DNA of 64,000 nucleotides from positions 27,574 through 91,573 of the forward strand of contig NZ_WOYF01000015.1 of assembly GCF_009800925.1 (NCBI RefSeq), in the 5' to 3' direction. Under the pieces are notes generated by a model. It worked only from the letters and a program-made list of their open reading frames with translations. It did not search any database and had not been told where the DNA came from. The position numbers and the translations under genes are program-made. This document shows, piece by piece, positions 7,753-17,144 of the stretch. Source of the stretch: Budvicia diplopodorum (GTDB lineage Bacteria > Pseudomonadota > Gammaproteobacteria > Enterobacterales > Enterobacteriaceae). The number at the start of each line of letters is the position of its first letter. Within the stretch, counting starts at the first letter, position 1.

Positions 7753-9882
7753 TCAGAAGTCGACGGACATAGAAGCGAGAAAGGTGCGCGGAGCACCCTG
7801 AACGAACGTGCCGTAGGAGGCCACGCCGGTCCAGTAATCGCGGTCAAATACGTTGCGAACGTCAAAGTGGAAGACGGTATTCTTTCCGTAAATACGGGTT
7901 TTATAGGCGGCACCCATGTCTACAGTGGTCCATGAACCGATGCGTTGGGCGTTGGCCTGATCGATATACTGTTTATCGCTGTAGTTCAGCTGCGAATTGA
8001 CGGAAACGCCCCGCAGCGCGGGCAGGTCATACTCTGCGCCCGCGCTGGCCCGTACGGGCGCGACGCCAACCGGGTCATTGCCGCGCACGCCGGGGCGCGG
8101 CGACTTGGTCAGTTCGGCGTCAATCAAGGCGAGGTTTCCCTGCAGGCGTAGCCCGTCAAGCGGTTCGCCGGAAAGATTCAGTTCTACACCGCGATTTCGC
8201 TGTTCGCTGTTGTCGGTAAAGTTGTTGTTGCTATCGAGAGCGCCGCTCGGGCGGGTAATTTGGAACAGCGATAGGCTGCTCAGTAATTTACCCGCATCGT
8301 ACTTCACCCCCACCTCATACTGACGAGAACGGTAAGGACTCATGACCTGACCGGCATTACGAGCGGTGCCCGGCGCGACGTCGCCTTTGCTGAGGCCTTC
8401 AATGTAGTTGGCATACAGCGAGACCTGCTGCCATGGGCGATAGACCAGCCCCAGCATGGGCGTAAAGGCTGACTCATCATAGCTGGCGCTGCGGCTACCG
8501 TTGGCAGCAAAGTTATCAGAGCCGATCTGCTGGAAACGAACGCCGGGGATCACATCCACTTTGCTATCCCAGAAGGTCAGGGTGTCTGCCAGCGCAACGC
8601 CGGTTAACTGGGTGGATGAGGTTTTAGGCACTCGATCCGGGGTGCCGGGTTTGTCCACGTCCACCTCAATCGGTGAATAGATATTTGAGGATAGGGTTGC
8701 GCCGCGCGTGCTCCCCACTGCCAGCCTGTCGTGATAGTAGCTGGTCTGTAGCGTCATCAGATGTTCAATCGAGCCGGTGGTAAAGCTGCCGCGGGCACCG
8801 GTTTCTAACGTGTAGCGATCGACGTTGAAGCGGAAGTTGGTCAGCTGAGAGGTAACGTCGCCGCGCTCATTGATGATATTGCCCGTTTGTTCCGACAGGC
8901 GAGCGACCTCCGAGCGGCTGCCGCCAGCGTTAGCAAACAGCGTGAGGCTATCGTTGACATCGTATTCGGTGCGCAGTAATGCACCCTGATCTTTAATGGT
9001 CCACCACATTCCCTGCTGAGCAATGTTGGTTTTGCCGTTTGGCGCCGAAGGCACGCTAATGCCCGCCGCGGCGGTAAACGGGCGGTTAGGCGAGTTGACG
9101 CGCTGGTACTGGTCAATCACATCAACCGAGGTACGAAAACCGCCGCTGATATAGTCCAGCGCCAGTGCGCCAAGGGCAGAGCGTTTGCTGGTGTTGTCTA
9201 GGCGCATATCACCGCCGCTGCCGCCACCGTTAAAACGCATGCCCCAGATATCGCCGTTTTGCGTTTGCCCCAGTCGGCCAACGTCCATATAGCCGCCAAA
9301 CTGGTCGTCGGATTCCCACGTGGTCGAAAGGCGGGTAATATCCTCAGCGGTGGCGCGCTTGGTGACCGCGTTAATCACGCCCCCTACGCCCCCGTTGGGC
9401 GACATGCCATAAAGCCCGGAGCCCGGGCCTTTCAGTACCTCCACTCGCTCAAGGTATTGCGGCAACAGCTGGTAGTTAGGCGCGACGCTGTAGATGCCGT
9501 TTAGCGCTATTTCGCCAATATTGCCCTCGCCAATCGGGAACCCGCGGATACTAAACGAGTCGAGAATGCCGCCCGTCGGGCTGGTGACCTGCACTGAGGG
9601 ATCGTTTTGCAATACTTCACCAAGGGATTTTGCCTGACGATCCTCGATGTATTGCGAGGTAAAGCCGCTAATGCTGAAGGGCGTATTCAACGCATCACGG
9701 TTTCCCAGTAATCCTACGTTGGCCTGCCGGGCGTCGTTGCCGCCGAACGCTGTGCCGGATGCCTGTTTTCGCACCACGATGGTATCTTCTGACGCCTGAG
9801 TGCCCGCAGGTATTACGCCGGAAGCCAGCGCTAGAGGGATGAGATAGCGCAGCTGAGCCGACTTATCCTTTGTGACTGCCAT
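7753..9882 (-). CDS. TonB-dependent siderophore receptor
   Basis: A 709-residue outer-membrane receptor: signal sequence to about residue 30, TonB box DTIVV at 33-37, a plug domain with SIRGF and VEVLKGPGSGLYG, and a beta-barrel ending in a C-terminal phenylalanine (SMSVDF). The sequence IRGFPIGEGN and the barrel repeats resemble receptors for ferric hydroxycarboxylate siderophores (FhuE/FpvA-like group). It is placed between the NIS synthetase and the decarboxylase, and therefore most likely takes up the ferric form of the siderophore made here. Confidence 0.9.
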   Translation of the reverse strand: MAVTKDKSAQLRYLIPLALASGVIPAGTQASEDTIVVRKQASGTAFGGNDARQANVGLLGNRDALNTPFSISGFTSQYIEDRQAKSLGEVLQNDPSVQVTSPTGGILDSFSIRGFPIGEGNIGEIALNGIYSVAPNYQLLPQYLERVEVLKGPGSGLYGMSPNGGVGGVINAVTKRATAEDITRLSTTWESDDQFGGYMDVGRLGQTQNGDIWGMRFNGGGSGGDMRLDNTSKRSALGALALDYISGGFRTSVDVIDQYQRVNSPNRPFTAAAGISVPSAPNGKTNIAQQGMWWTIKDQGALLRTEYDVNDSLTLFANAGGSRSEVARLSEQTGNIINERGDVTSQLTNFRFNVDRYTLETGARGSFTTGSIEHLMTLQTSYYHDRLAVGSTRGATLSSNIYSPIEVDVDKPGTPDRVPKTSSTQLTGVALADTLTFWDSKVDVIPGVRFQQIGSDNFAANGSRSASYDESAFTPMLGLVYRPWQQVSLYANYIEGLSKGDVAPGTARNAGQVMSPYRSRQYEVGVKYDAGKLLSSLSLFQITRPSGALDSNNNFTDNSEQRNRGVELNLSGEPLDGLRLQGNLALIDAELTKSPRPGVRGNDPVGVAPVRASAGAEYDLPALRGVSVNSQLNYSDKQYIDQANAQRIGSWTTVDMGAAYKTRIYGKNTVFHFDVRNVFDRDYWTGVASYGTFVQGAPRTFLASMSVDF

Positions 9883-9912
9883 ATAATTTCCTCGTTTCTA
9901 GAGATATGTGCA

Positions 9913-11781
9913 TCAGGCGCTTAACAGCGGGTTGGTCAGCCCGTGCTGTACGCGATAATCGGTGTATTGCTGTAAGTGCATGCTCATTAGCGAGCGCGTA
10001 AACCAAGGGCTCCGTAGGAAATGGTCGCGCTCCTGCAGCCAGAAATCGGGATCCAGCCGAGGGCGCAGTTCGTCAAACGCCTTTTCGACCTGTTGTGCCA
10101 TAACCTTCCACAGGACATGGTCGGGAATGGCAAAGGTGCGGGTTAGGCATAGCGCCAGCTCGTGTAAATGGCTGACAAAGCAGGCATCCACCACAAAGGT
10201 TCTGACCGGTTCGATGTCATCTTCGAACACCGTGGGCAGGATTCCCGGCCAGCGGTAAGGCTTAATATCGTAGCCTCGGGCGCGCAGCAGCGGCGCATAG
10301 GTGCGACCGTCGCCGAAATCGCGGATCAGCATGCCCTGCGCTAATCCTTGCTCATCAAACAGGATTTGTGTGTTCTGCTGATGGGCTTCAAGGGCCACGC
10401 CGTAGAGTAAATACATCGCTAGCACCGGTTTCACCACCACGCTCAGGTAATGGCGGAACCAGGACTGCGGATCCTGCCCCGACAGGGAAATCAGTTCACT
10501 GACCAGCGGCGCGGGTCGGTGCGGCAGTTCGGTGAACAGCGTCGCTACGGTGACGGCGAGTGGATTATCCGGGCGGGCCCAGGGCGAGGTATCGCGGAAA
10601 ACCACCGACAGGAACTTCCCTTCGGCGTCATCCTTACGCTCATGATGACGGAAATGCCACGCGGCCTCTTCCCGGAAGCAGTCAAGCAGGCCGTTAAAGC
10701 CGTTTTCATCCCGTAGAATGGCGCTAATCACCGCGCTGATGCGCGGGCCCATATGAATCGATTTCGCCTGTAGGCTGCGTATTTCGCTGGTCATCCAGAT
10801 AGCGACCGGCAGCTTGATAAACGGGGCATTATCACCAACGGTTGGCAGCACGGTGCGAAATGACATAGAGGGCGCCGTGGTAAGCTCGGGGCCGTCCGGC
10901 AGTAGGATCCCGTCGGCGATCTCTTGGGCGTAATGGGTGCGCACCCAGTGCTTAAGGTGCCAAGGGTGCAGCGGCAGCGGTAGCCACGCGTCAGGCCGCT
11001 GGCCCTGATTAACCAGCCACTCGCACCACGTTGGCCAAAGGTGCGGGAAGGCGTTCTCGAACCAGCGATGGATATTCGTCACGTGGGGCATGGTTTCGCA
11101 GTACGCCATATCTGCCCGTAGCGCTCCGACGCGCAGGGTAACTCTGGCGGAAAATTCGGCGGACAGCGCGGTGACGTCACCGTCGCTGAGCCCCGGTCTG
11201 GATTTCCACGTTGGATAATAGGGGTGGCCTTCCAGCGCTCCCCACTGGTCAAGCAGGGTAGCCGCATCGCGGAGGCCGTGATGGGAGCGCAGCCAGAGGG
11301 TGAAGTGCGCCTCGCCGCGCTGTGCCATTTCCTGACGGATATCGGCCTGCCACCCGGCGCGATGACGGCGCGCGAGCCTATCGTTATGAATGCTGTTGGC
11401 AACATCGCGTTTAAAGTGATGAACGCCTTCTTCATTAAGCTGGCAATCCAAGCTATCCCTGACGGCGTCCATCAGCCGTTCATGGTCGATAATCGGTGTT
11501 TCATTTCCATCGGCAGCGACCAGCCAGATATTCCCTTCATTGATGAACGTATCGGCTGGAAACCGCCTCATATTTTCGAAACGTAGTGAAGATGCGCCCG
11601 CTGCGAGCGGGTAAAGAGCTTCACGGTGATTATTGCCAATAATGATTTTTGATTTATCGAGTAATTTCTCAGCAAACAGGCAGCGGACGATCCTGTCCAG
11701 CGCGTTACGCGTGGAGTAGTCGGCGTTAACTGCCGCGGCGTTTGGTTTAAATCTGGTTAATGAGTCGGTCTGCTTCACCAT
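9913..11781 (-). CDS. IucA/IucC-family NIS siderophore synthetase
   Basis: A 622-residue ATP-dependent synthetase that joins citrate (or a citryl intermediate) to an amine or alcohol through an adenylated carboxylate. Signature elements are present in order: EGHPYYPTWKSRPG (near residue 180), LPLHPWHLKHW, TAPSMSFRTVLP, KLPVAIWMTSEIR and, in the C-terminal half, EAHQQNTQI followed by RDFGDGR. It is the only synthetase in the locus, as in the rhizoferrin pathway, whereas staphyloferrin B needs three; a symmetric or simple product is therefore likely unless others are encoded elsewhere. First gene of the operon, reading away from a Fur box 134 bp upstream. Confidence 0.9.
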   Translation of the reverse strand: MVKQTDSLTRFKPNAAAVNADYSTRNALDRIVRCLFAEKLLDKSKIIIGNNHREALYPLAAGASSLRFENMRRFPADTFINEGNIWLVAADGNETPIIDHERLMDAVRDSLDCQLNEEGVHHFKRDVANSIHNDRLARRHRAGWQADIRQEMAQRGEAHFTLWLRSHHGLRDAATLLDQWGALEGHPYYPTWKSRPGLSDGDVTALSAEFSARVTLRVGALRADMAYCETMPHVTNIHRWFENAFPHLWPTWCEWLVNQGQRPDAWLPLPLHPWHLKHWVRTHYAQEIADGILLPDGPELTTAPSMSFRTVLPTVGDNAPFIKLPVAIWMTSEIRSLQAKSIHMGPRISAVISAILRDENGFNGLLDCFREEAAWHFRHHERKDDAEGKFLSVVFRDTSPWARPDNPLAVTVATLFTELPHRPAPLVSELISLSGQDPQSWFRHYLSVVVKPVLAMYLLYGVALEAHQQNTQILFDEQGLAQGMLIRDFGDGRTYAPLLRARGYDIKPYRWPGILPTVFEDDIEPVRTFVVDACFVSHLHELALCLTRTFAIPDHVLWKVMAQQVEKAFDELRPRLDPDFWLQERDHFLRSPWFTRSLMSMHLQQYTDYRVQHGLTNPLLSA

Positions 11782-11914
11782 ATTTTCTTTCCTACAAAAG
11801 CGTGTGAAAAAATATTAAGGTTAGCCTTGTCCATAAGGGGAAAATAAATTTAATCGGGAAATTATCACGCATTGAAACTTGAGGATTGGTACGTTATCAT
11901 CCAAAAAACTTAAT

Positions 11915-11933
11915 GTAAATGAAAATCATTATC
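11915..11933. promoter_or_regulatory. Fur box between siderophore operon and CitE-like gene
   Basis: GTAAATGAAAATCATTATC matches the 19-bp Fur consensus at 16 positions by my count. It lies in the 215-bp divergent region and can control both the synthetase-led operon and the CitE/HpcH-type gene, giving iron-starvation induction. Confidence 0.85.
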
Positions 11934-11996
11934 ATTTAAGTTTGTAGGGTTTATATCTTTAATCTTCATTAATTGAGCTTTTTATACGGAGTGATT

Positions 11997-12866
11997 ATGA
12001 AAAACACCGTTACCTACCTCTTTGTACCTGCCGATAAAAGTACGTTTTTACCGAAAGCGCTGCACAGTGGGGCGGATGCTATCATTGTCGATCTGGAAGA
12101 TGCCGTAAGGCCGGTAGACAAGCCACACGGAAGAGAAAACGTTATACGCTGGTTGTCTGCGACAATAGACTGCCCTGAAGCCTGTAAAATATACATTCGC
12201 ATCAATTCTCTGGACTCTGGCTATTTTTCAGAAGATGTCAAAATGCTTTCTTCGATGAAGACCGAGGCGCTGTCAGGTCTGGTGCTACCCAAACTGGAGA
12301 GTGCCGAAACCGTGCAGAAGATAGCATCCCGGCTACCGGAAGGGCTGTCCGAATTGCCTCTGGTAGGCATTATTGAAACGGCTCGCGGCGTGCACTATTG
12401 CGATGAGATTGCTGCCAGCGGCGTAGCAATACTGGCCTTTGGCTCGCTGGACTATTCCCTTGATACCCACTGCCAGCAAACGTTGCACGCGCTGCTTTAT
12501 GCCCGCAGCCGGATTGTGATTGCCTCCCGCGTTGCCGGGCTCCCGCCCCCTATTGATTGCGTGACGCCGGAAATCGTTGAACAGGATACGCTGAGGGCCG
12601 ATGCGCTCCATGCGCGTTCGCTGGGCTTTGGGGCTAAGCTGTGCATTCACCCGCACCAGATTCCGGTAGTGACACAGGCCTTCTCACCGGATGCCGAGGC
12701 GTTGCGCTGGGCCGAGAGGGTAGTGGCTCAGGCCGACGAGGGCTATGCATTTCAGGTTGACGGTAAGATGGTCGATCTGCCGCTTATTCGTCAGGCGGAG
12801 CGACTGCTGGCCGAGCGACGACAGCGAACGCTAAGCGATGACGACAGTGCTCCAGCCGACCGATGA
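11997..12866 (+). CDS. HpcH/HpaI aldolase / CitE-type lyase family protein next to siderophore operon
   Basis: A 289-residue TIM-barrel protein starting at the ATG at 11997 (ACGGAG ribosome binding site; the frame opens at 11973 without one). It has the CitE-family signature FVPADKSTF, the metal/phosphate segment IIVDLEDAVRP, arginine-containing IRINS, VLPKLES and a barrel glutamate in GIIETARG, then AFGSLDYSLD and KLCIHPHQI. Family members cleave or form citryl/malyl-CoA-type bonds. SbnG and AcsB, from the related HpcH/HpaI family, supply citrate for siderophores in Staphylococcus and Dickeya. Its divergent position over a shared Fur box makes a comparable citrate-supply role plausible but unproven. 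Confidence 0.75.
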   Translation: MKNTVTYLFVPADKSTFLPKALHSGADAIIVDLEDAVRPVDKPHGRENVIRWLSATIDCPEACKIYIRINSLDSGYFSEDVKMLSSMKTEALSGLVLPKLESAETVQKIASRLPEGLSELPLVGIIETARGVHYCDEIAASGVAILAFGSLDYSLDTHCQQTLHALLYARSRIVIASRVAGLPPPIDCVTPEIVEQDTLRADALHARSLGFGAKLCIHPHQIPVVTQAFSPDAEALRWAERVVAQADEGYAFQVDGKMVDLPLIRQAERLLAERRQRTLSDDDSAPADR

Positions 12867-13013
12867 AGCCTTCTGCATACGCCGCTTTATGAACACGGTA
12901 AGCCCGTTGCTTGATGGGAAATGCGGTCGGGCAAAAGCGTAGCGGTATTAGGGCCGGCCATATTGGCGCTTCATTCATGGCAACCAGATCGGTATTGCGA
13001 TTTGGCTATTCCC
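12867..13013. other. intergenic stretch without recognised gene
   Basis: No start with a convincing ribosome binding site or conserved frame was seen. Base composition drops from GC-rich to AT-rich near 13010, marking the left edge of the AT-rich segment that carries the broken PIN gene. Confidence 0.4.
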
Positions 13014-13196
13014 CTCTAAGTTTGATTTGTTTTAAACTTAAATTTGACATGTTGAGTTGTTCATTTTTGAGATAATACTTTATGGAATTATATATAATGT
13101 ATTAATTTTATTGATATTTTATTTATACTTTCGAGATGTTGTTTTACCTTAGTTGAGGTAACTAAACGTCATGGCTCAATTTAATCACTTTGAACT
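13014..13196 (+). repeat. copy A of a promoter-like repeat ending in a truncated reading frame
   Basis: About 180 bp similar to 34401-34590. Shared blocks include TTTTGAGATAAT, TACTTTCGAGAT, TTGAG(G/A)TAACTA and the start-like ATGGCTCAATTTAAT (ATG at 13171). Distance from the first block to the ATG is 106 bp here and 107 bp in copy B. The frame from the ATG encodes 33 residues (MAQFN...) that stop inside the 3' end of the opposing PIN gene. I read it as the promoter and first codons of a gene whose body has been replaced. Confidence 0.5.
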
Positions 13197-13227
13197 CGGG
13201 CTTTTGAATCCTGCCTTCGACTCTCTG

Positions 13228-14756
13228 TTAGTTGACGCGCTGACGGAACTGGAATTTGATATTCGCCTTTGAGTTTTGTATTAAGGACTCCACCAATTGT
13301 TCAGCTTTTTCAAGAGCACTGACTTCCGTTACCGTTATGTATATAGGTTTACGTTTGGTTACAGGATCTGCCATATTGGTTGCCTGAACTTTTGCTTCCA
13401 GCGTTCCTGATATTTTACCCGGAGAACGTTCAAAAAATATTGTAGAGGAAAATGGCTCTTCCTCGTTCTGGTGCCGCCATTGTTTACAGGTTAATGAGTA
13501 ACTTTTTACAGGTCGCTCAGGCCGCTGTTGATAATAAAAAAGATTTGGATTTACATTTTCTGAAAATAGAGAATTATTAATGTTTTTGAGTCTTGACATT
13601 AATGAGTCTGAATCGCTAAATGGGGTCACACGATATGCCGAATGATTAAGTTGCTGCATCAGAGGATTTATTGTCTCCCATTTTCCTTTAGGTGCTTCAG
13701 GTGGTAAAGGTAATGCAGGCCCATTGAGTTTGTTTTCTTCGTCGTTTTCTTCTGAGGGGATAATAAGAAGCTTCCCATTAGCTGAAAGTGTCACTAACGT
13801 GTCTTCAGTTGGGCGGGTGCCAGTATTCGATAGCCAAACCGTTACTTCGGGAAAGGGTGTTAATTCATTCAAATGCTCATGGAGAACGCATAAGTATTTC
13901 TCGCATGTTCGGATCCAGTCTGGATACTGCTCATCTTTATATAATGCTATATCTTCATCAGTTGCTGGCGTGAACGTTGGCTTTCCAAATAATGCCGGAA
14001 GTGAACGAAAATGATTGAGCCCAGTGAGCGTATTGTCGTCGGTTTCCTGAACGTTAAAGTTGCTTTCAGGGAAAATGGTTGAATTTATTCGTTCAAGTAA
14101 TTTTGAAACCTGTTCTTCAGTTAATGCACTATATATAACGGTTTCTAAATTGAAATCAGATTCACCGGTCATTTGGTTTTCAAAGCAGATCTCAACATTG
14201 GGTGCAGTCTGTTTAAGGCGCGTGAGTTCAGCTTGCAATTTATTAATCTGCTTATCCGTCTCACTTGTCTCTGGTGCTAATAGCCATTCATCAGGGATCG
14301 TTCGAAAATTGACACCAACCATCTTTGCTGAAGCCATCGGACCAGTATCATGGGTTAAGAGAATAACCGGACTATCCGGGCGATCTTTGGAAAATTGTGC
14401 GGTAATTCCTACTAACTGATCGTCTCGTTCGCTATACATAAGCCGATCGGATAGAGATTCATCTGGCTTTATATCTTGTCGTAAGTAAAGTCGGACAATT
14501 GGTTTGGCATTGCGGACTTCGTAATAATTGTTTTCAGGCAGAAGAATATATCTAAACAGGCTGGATGCCGATCTGGCTCGCTTTGATAATCGATTATTAC
14601 CACCACCTTTTTGCCTGTCGATCTCAACTTGAACCGGGCGAGAGACTAACAGACAGACTTCATCGTATGCTTCCCATTCGGACCAGTTAAGTTCGTTTAG
14701 TGGTTTACACTGGATAAAAGGTTGGTATCAGGAAATAAGTAAATTTTTGTGCTCAT
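13228..14756 (-). pseudogene. PIN-domain protein gene, frameshifted near its 5' end
   Basis: From the ATG at 14756 the product starts MSTKIYLFPDTNL, which contains the first PIN-domain aspartate, and then needs one extra T within a T run (rc of 14715-14719) to continue as FIQCKP...WSEWEAYDEV. The downstream frame, intact to 13228, holds the rest of the domain (RPVQVEIDRQKGGGN, RDDQLVG, LLTHDTGPMASAK, IPDEWLL) and a long C-terminal region of about 330 residues that I do not recognise. With the missing base restored the protein would be about 509 residues. PIN domains are metal-dependent RNases; as given, the catalytic Asp is separated from the rest, so the gene is inactive unless slippage or a sequencing error explains the gap. 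Confidence 0.75.
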
Positions 14757-14791
14757 CGTTCCATCTCATATTGCACATATGTGCTAAAAAA

Positions 14792-15067
14792 TCAGGGATA
14801 CTCCTGCCGGGAATGCACAACGTTTAACACACTGATTCGGTCAGCCACCACCTGATAAACAACAATGTAATTGGGATGAGCAATAATTTCCCGAGTCCCG
14901 AGAATTTTGCCAGAACGGAACATATAAGGGTGTTCTGCCGCAGGAAGGACAGATTCTTCTAGTCGGTGAAGCAATGATTCTGCTGCATAGGGATTTTCTT
15001 TTGCGATAAACGCAATCAGTGAATACAGATCCGTTTTTGCTTCATCAGTCCATTTAATCGGGAGTAT
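14792..15067 (-). CDS. ParE2-like toxin of RelE/ParE superfamily, start codon non-canonical
   Basis: The frame continues upstream of the first usual start (TTG at 14974) through a typical ParE N-terminus (LPIKWTDEAKTDLYSL, AFIAKENPYAAE) up to the end of the antitoxin gene; the C-terminus is IIAHPNYIVVYQVV...VLNVVHSRQEYP. No ATG, GTG or TTG is available at the expected place: the codon overlapping the antitoxin stop is ATA (15067), preceded by a CGGAGG ribosome binding site. Full length from ATA is 91 residues, right for ParE toxins, which poison gyrase. Partner of the PaaA2-like antitoxin just upstream. Confidence 0.75.
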   Translation of the reverse strand: MLPIKWTDEAKTDLYSLIAFIAKENPYAAESLLHRLEESVLPAAEHPYMFRSGKILGTREIIAHPNYIVVYQVVADRISVLNVVHSRQEYP

Positions 15068-15258
15068 TAAGCCAGTTTCCTCCGGGCTTTAGCTTGTTCA
15101 ATAATCTTGCGTGCCCCGGCCATTACCTCATCGTGAGGGATTTGGGGTTTAGTGCTGTTCATTGATGCTTCGACCTTAGTTCGAAACCAGCGGTCGTAGC
15201 TTTCTGCCTGCTCTTGCGTTTCAAATTCGGAGACGATTGGCGATAATTTAGTGGTCAT
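15067..15258 (-). CDS. PaaA2-like antitoxin
   Basis: A 63-residue protein starting at the ATG at 15258 (a longer frame to 15345 lacks a ribosome binding site). LSPIVSEFETQEQAESYDRWFRTKVEAS followed by PQIPHDEVMA (quoted in parts) strongly resembles the intrinsically disordered antitoxin PaaA2 of enterohaemorrhagic E. coli, which neutralises ParE2. Here no PaaR2-type regulator precedes it, so it is a two-gene version. The stop overlaps the toxin start. Confidence 0.8.
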   Translation of the reverse strand: MTTKLSPIVSEFETQEQAESYDRWFRTKVEASMNSTKPQIPHDEVMAGARKIIEQAKARRKLA

Positions 15259-15479
15259 ACTCTCGTTCCCTTGCTGCTGTATTTCTAACCAGTATAGCCC
15301 TTTCCATTCTCTAAACCAAGCTACGTCATCCTCACTGATGCGCAAGTCTGTGCGTTTCTCGGTGACGGTTAGTTAGCTTTGCTGGGGGCTGATGATCGCA
15401 CTGATTGAACGCGCATCAGGCGCTGGCTCTTAGCTGCTCCCTCCTTGGAGCAAACAACGCACTATTCTCGTTGCGTTGG

Positions 15480-17144
15480 TTATGGAAGAACTAACGGAAT
15501 CGACATTTCGTGGCGGAAAAGATTATCGGGATCGACCGCCTGTTTTGTCGCGACCAGTCCGCTGGCTTTTTCGCCGTAATACAGCGTGAGCCACTGAGGA
15601 TCAACGGCTGTATGCGTTATATCGGTATATTTCATATCAATATCAGGGTAGTTAATATAGCAACCTTGATAATGTCCTGATATGTCATCGACAGGTTTCC
15701 CACCGGCATCAACAAAGTAGGACGAATAGATATTCGCCATCCATGATAAACAAAAATCATCGTCCGTCGCGTTATTCCAGTGAATCTGGAACTGTGACTT
15801 CAATAGAGAAGAGCGTTGATAGATAGACGTTGGATTAGCCAGTTCATCATTACTGTTAATGCAGCCACCGTAGGAATCAATCTGAACCCAGGCCTGCGTC
15901 AGGCGCGCATCATATGCCGTATTAAGGTTATCCCATAGGGCAGTAATTTCGCTATTGGTGAAATTACCAACGTGATAGGCAGATTTATATTTATTGCGCA
16001 TATTTCCGCCCGATCCATTAATGGTTTCGGTTAACCATAACCAATCCATTAATTGGGAATCACTGACAGGATCGCGTAATTCATCCATATCATTAGCTTT
16101 TCTCGTCACTGCCCCGTGCCATATCGGCTGGGTCTCAACGCGTGGCGTCGCTCCCACTGCGGCTGTCATGGTGTTGACGAAATCGATAAACGGCTGATCC
16201 TGAGCGCCGCCGACCGTGCCGTCCAACCCGGTATACTGAATGGTCATTACCACATCGCCGGTTGAGCGGTGTTGCAGTTTCAGCAAGGTGAAAAGCCCAC
16301 CGTTTGCCAGCGTAGGATCGGCACTGTTCCATTCCTGATCGTGTTCGGAAAACCACTGCCAGTAGGTACGCAAAAAATTACCGAACGCGGCTTGACCGAC
16401 GGCACCGCTACCGAAGCTATCCCACGGCCAGGAAAGCGATAATAGATAGGCCTGTTGAGGTGCCGGAGGTAAATCTGCATAGTAATAGTTAAGGATGATA
16501 CCGAAGTTGCCGCCGCCCGCTCCGCGGCAGGCAATAAACAGATCGCGATCGCTGCCCGTGCTGTTGAGATGGACATGTTTGACAATCAGGCTGTTGCTAC
16601 CTGCCGCCTCGGGTACCAGAATGTCCACGCCCGCCAGCCAGTCTACCGTCAACCCGTGTAAGCGAGATAACAACCCATATCCTCCGCCTGAAACGTGCCC
16701 ACCGGAGCCTACGGAATAGCAAGAACCGCCGGGAATGGTTTTACCAGACAGTTTGTACAGGCCGACGTATCCGTCCCAGTTTTGATTTCCGGTGGCTGCA
16801 GAGAAGCGATAAGACACCGTATTATCCCACGGAGAGGTAACGCCCCCGGTCTCACTGTATTGCATTCCGGTCATTAGCCCTAAGTCAATGATTGCCAGCT
16901 GTTGACTACCATCGCTACTTAATTTATTTGCCACAAAACCTTCATAGCAATGGCCACCGCTGCGCACCGTTAGCCGGCAGCCTCTTTGTAAACCATCGTT
17001 AGCGGCATCAATGACTTCCTGAGCGCTTTTGCAAACATATATTAAATCTGCGCCTTCTCCAGTATCTGGAAAACGCAAATTAAAGCCTTTCTGTAAAGTA
17101 TCGTAGCAAGAACTTTGATTATCGATAATAACAAAATCAGACAT
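15480..17144 (-). CDS. BBE-type FAD-linked oxidoreductase (bicovalent flavin)
   Basis: A 554-residue protein of the PCMH/VAO flavoprotein family with a C-terminal berberine-bridge-enzyme domain. Both covalent attachment residues are visible: His65 in RSGGHCYEGF and Cys142 in GGSCYSVGSGGH, followed by GGGYGLLSRLHGLTVDW and the RGAGGGNFG stretch. The BBE region ends LTLYYGEKASGL and a DPDNLFRHEMSIP motif. No signal peptide. Relatives oxidise carbohydrates or secondary metabolites such as aclacinomycin and chito-oligosaccharides; the substrate here cannot be told. It stands alone, with no obvious partner genes. Confidence 0.85.
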   Translation of the reverse strand: MSDFVIIDNQSSCYDTLQKGFNLRFPDTGEGADLIYVCKSAQEVIDAANDGLQRGCRLTVRSGGHCYEGFVANKLSSDGSQQLAIIDLGLMTGMQYSETGGVTSPWDNTVSYRFSAATGNQNWDGYVGLYKLSGKTIPGGSCYSVGSGGHVSGGGYGLLSRLHGLTVDWLAGVDILVPEAAGSNSLIVKHVHLNSTGSDRDLFIACRGAGGGNFGIILNYYYADLPPAPQQAYLLSLSWPWDSFGSGAVGQAAFGNFLRTYWQWFSEHDQEWNSADPTLANGGLFTLLKLQHRSTGDVVMTIQYTGLDGTVGGAQDQPFIDFVNTMTAAVGATPRVETQPIWHGAVTRKANDMDELRDPVSDSQLMDWLWLTETINGSGGNMRNKYKSAYHVGNFTNSEITALWDNLNTAYDARLTQAWVQIDSYGGCINSNDELANPTSIYQRSSLLKSQFQIHWNNATDDDFCLSWMANIYSSYFVDAGGKPVDDISGHYQGCYINYPDIDMKYTDITHTAVDPQWLTLYYGEKASGLVATKQAVDPDNLFRHEMSIPLVLP

